From Globodera rostochiensis (taxonomy: Eukaryota > Nematoda > Chromadorea > Rhabditida > Heteroderidae), in the NCBI GenBank assembly GCA_018350325.1, contig JAEVLN010000009.1:2540459-2604458 (forward strand): a DNA stretch of 64,000 nt, in the 5' to 3' direction. Position 1 is the first letter of the stretch; every line of letters begins with the position of its first letter. Both the position numbers and the translations under genes were made by a program. This document shows positions 61,891-64,000 of the stretch, one piece after another. A model generated the notes under the pieces. The model was not told where the DNA came from. It did not search any database and worked only from the letters and a program-made list of their open reading frames with translations.

Positions 61891-62729
61891 GACAAGACCC
61901 CGATTCGCTTTTGGCCAATTCGCTTTTTACCCTATTCGCTTTTGACCCGATTCGCTTTTTTTGGGACCATTCGCTTTTTTTGGGACCATTCGCTTTTTTT
62001 GGGACGATTCGCTTTTTAGTAAGAAAAAAGCATTTATGAGCGGAACAGAAGCTTTTATGCAATTCTTTAAGTGTATTCAGGGGTTATTGAGTTAGCTGAT
62101 CACGACTATGACATCAGATTCATCATATGACATCATCTAATCTATGATTTCAACACCTATGTTTTTGTAAAAAAATTAAAAAATTTTTTTTTCAAAGTCG
62201 ATAAAAAAGCTGTTTTTAGGGGTATTCGGGGGCGTAGAATCCGAATCTGACTCTCTTATTGTAATTTCATGCATTTCCACCGATTTTGAGCAATAAATGT
62301 GATTTTTGAAATTTCGAAAAAAAAATCGAATTCGGGTCCGGGGTTCGAAATTCGTCTATGTAAATATCAGATTCTGATTCTACGCCCCCGAATACCCCTA
62401 AAAACAGCTTTTTTATCGACTTTGAAAAAAAAAAGAATTTTTAATTTTTTTACAAAAAAATATATGTCGAAATCATAGATTAGATGATGTCATATGATGA
62501 ATCTGATGTCATAGTCGTGATCAGCTACCTCAATAACCCCTGAATACACTTAAAGAATTGCATAAAAGCTTCTGTTCCGCTCATAAATGCTTTTTTCTTA
62601 CTAAAAAGCGAATCGTCCCAAAAAAAGCGAATGGTCCCAAAAAAAGCGAATGGTCCCAAAAAAAGCGAATCGGGTCAAAAGCGAATAGGGTAAAAAGCGA
62701 ATTGGCCAAAAGCGAATAGGGTATTTACC
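61891..62729. mobile_element. Foldback element with long inverted arms and 8-bp target duplication
   Basis: Perfect flanking repeats ATCAATAC at 61883-61890 and 62730-62737. The arms of about 360 bp (61891-62251 and 62365-62729) are almost perfect inverted repeats around a 110-bp centre; the transcript or single strand would form one giant hairpin. Within each arm is an array of a 19-base unit, ATTCGCTTTTTTTGGGACC, three times with variants beside it. No coding capacity (the open frame through the left array is an artefact). Third element of this design here; the near identity of the arms suggests a fairly recent insertion or arm conversion. Confidence 0.93.
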
Positions 62730-62737
62730 ATCAATAC

Positions 62738-63218
62738 CGGTTCCATGTGTTAAATTGCTTTTATTATTTTTATACACGGGGTGTAAGTAATTTGAAATTA
62801 ATTTTTTACAAATGATATTACATCGTAAATTTCAAGTGTACATTTGCTGCAAAACATTTTTTTAGTGTTTATAAAGCTGTTGGATTAAGTTGTTTTGTTT
62901 ATAATGTCTTATGACTATTATTTTTTTGAATTTTGAACGCATCGTGATTCGGTTTAACTAGATATTAATCCGTTTCAGTTATTTAAAACATTATACACTG
63001 AATAATGGTCAGTTGGTTGGTCTTTTAAAGACCCAAGGTATGTTTAGTAAAATTCATATACTTTATAGATTATTTCCATAAAATGATTTAATATTTCTTA
63101 AAAATAAAAAGCTATAAATTTGTATTCGTTTTTAGTTTTAATTATTATTTCTTTTTTATTGTGCCTTCATAATACCAAATCTACATTTAATAATTATTTT
63201 TTATTCATTTATTCGTGA
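62738..63218. other. AT-rich stretch, nothing supported
   Basis: T-rich + strand, no island of note apart from 62995-63040. Confidence 0.4.
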
Positions 63219-63398
63219 ATCGTTCATGTTGTAAAAAGGAATTTAGGCCTAAGCCAAAGCAACGCCGCAAGCGCTAAAAGCCTTTCCATACGTTTTACAA
63301 ATTTAATTTTACTTCTTTGGTGCAATTATTTTCGTGTCGCTCTTGAAATTCACAGTTCTAGGGAGAAGTATCAGCTAGCAAGTCCAGAATTCGTCTGA
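63219..63398 (+). CDS. Coding-like frame of 59 codons
   Basis: No ATG; possible exon start after GGAATTTAG (63247). Reads LSQSNAASAKSLSIRFTNLI, LLLWCNYFRVALEIHSSREK, YQLASPEFV, TGA. Polar first part, hydrophobic LILLLW segment, then a charged tail. The frame is open through three islands, better than chance. T-rich block, + sense. No family recognised. Confidence 0.42.
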   Translation: MVHVVKRNLGLSQSNAASAKSLSIRFTNLILLLWCNYFRVALEIHSSREKYQLASPEFV

Positions 63399-63441
63399 CG
63401 ACCAAAATTCTTTGTTTCACTACCATTTACATATAATAAAT

Positions 63442-63606
63442 ATGGTTTTCACTTCTTATTACTGCATTATTTGCATAATTTTTGTTTATTGTTCATTAAG
63501 TTTAGCTGTTGTTTATATTGATTTGTTAAAATTTTATCTTAAAATAATTTTCTCTCGTTTTGAGACATATTTTAGCCAAATCATTCATGCTAATGGCTGT
63601 AAATAA
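63442..63606 (+). CDS. Possible small secreted protein or signal exon, 54 aa
   Basis: ATG frame beginning MVFTSYYCIICIIFVYCSLS LAVVY as a hydrophobic leader of about 25 residues with small residues at the end, as in a signal peptide. The rest, IDLLKFYLKIIFSRFETYFS QIIHANGCK, ends with TAA. It begins 44 bp after the previous frame stops. Chance remains possible. Confidence 0.33.
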   Translation: MVFTSYYCIICIIFVYCSLSLAVVYIDLLKFYLKIIFSRFETYFSQIIHANGCK

Positions 63607-63643
63607 AAGAAGGAATCAAGATAATTTAAGAAAAATTCAAATT

Positions 63644-63829
63644 TTAGGGTTTTATAATAAGTCTATATTCTGACTTTTGATATTTTACAGACTTGATTTT
63701 TTTATAATTTGGAATGGCTCTATTATTAACATTTTCCAGCAGTTCAATAAATTGTATAATTATCAGTTTACCTTTATATAGTAAAAATAAAATCGCATAA
63801 ATTTGAAGTGTGAATTCGTTTATGCGCAT
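63644..63829 (-). CDS. Hypothetical small ORF, 61 aa
   Basis: Minus-strand ATG frame: MRINEFTLQIYAILFLLYKG (short hydrophobic leader), then KLIIIQFIELLENVNNRAIP and a lysine-rich tail. No other support. Confidence 0.2.
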   Translation of the reverse strand: MRINEFTLQIYAILFLLYKGKLIIIQFIELLENVNNRAIPNYKKIKSVKYQKSEYRLIIKP

Positions 63830-64000
63830 TTGTATTTATTATTTTTTAGTGCTAAAAGTATAGGAAAAGTTCTTTCCAATTAAATATAAATAGGTATTGC
63901 AATAATTCTGAAAATTTGAAAAACAAAATGACAATTTGTGTCGCTTTTGATTTTAAAATACATAATGCCAAATCAAATTTAAAAAATCCTAATTGTAATA

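Noticed and set aside
61841..62062. A 73-codon minus frame (KKANGPKKSEWSQKK)
   Set aside because: Runs through the 19-base array in the left arm of the inverted-repeat element; no gene.
1..64000. Many further open frames of 40-70 codons in both strands
   Set aside because: At this A+T level dozens of such frames are expected by chance; only those with islands, splice signals, paralogs or unusual composition were listed, and even these carry low scores.

Overview
This window is very A+T-rich DNA (about three quarters A+T by eye) from a eukaryote, almost certainly an invertebrate animal; I cannot name the species. The evidence is spliceosomal introns (T-rich tracts ending TTTAG or TTTCAG; donors GTAAGT, GTAAAT, GTGAGT), class II transposons of animal type (pogo/Tigger with TA target sites, hAT-like elements with 8-bp target duplications), gene-poor spacing, and no bacterial gene layout. 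There is one 10-base assembly gap (21849-21858).

Most of the window is AT-rich DNA with short islands of higher G+C, roughly 30-150 bp long and 0.3-1 kb apart. Many islands look like exons: open in one frame, preceded by a T-rich YAG, and ended by a donor-like GT or a stop. Where neighbouring islands can be joined their phases agree. The best case is a five-exon gene at 43568-44417 (exons of 80, 76, 30, 80 and 39 bp; 101 codons with the stop). Other chains are at 9765-8106 (minus), 20526-22515, 24952-27949, 54748-54430 (minus) and 46657-47214. Segments carrying islands occur in two or three diverged copies across the window, in both orientations. In several pairs the AT-rich flanks align better than the islands, which are diverged or missing. 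This fits a family of small, micro-exon genes whose exons change faster than their introns. It is an inference: I see no homology to a named family.

Strand composition flips in blocks. Where the + strand is T-rich (about 12.6-19.6, 24.2-35.4, 36.6-39.5, 43.4-49.4, 52.2-53.7 and 62.7-64 kb) the better exon candidates mostly read +. Where it is A-rich (about 1-7.5, 8.2-10, 40-41, 49.4-51.4, 53.7-56.7 and 57.5-62 kb) they mostly read -.

Mobile elements are the firmest calls. Three pogo-like copies (10521-12554, 30193-32172, 39580-40103) share ends CCGTATTTTTCC; all are defective. Three foldback elements have inverted terminal arrays of short tandem repeats and perfect 8-bp target duplications (6368-7040; 30572-31513, nested in a pogo copy; 61891-62729). 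A fourth element (45874-46623) has CAGGGTTCG ends and an 8-bp duplication, typical of hAT.

By-chance open frames of 40-60 codons are common in DNA this AT-rich, so single-exon calls without paralog or splice support are deliberately scored low. No rRNA, intact tRNA, CRISPR or long conserved protein gene was seen.
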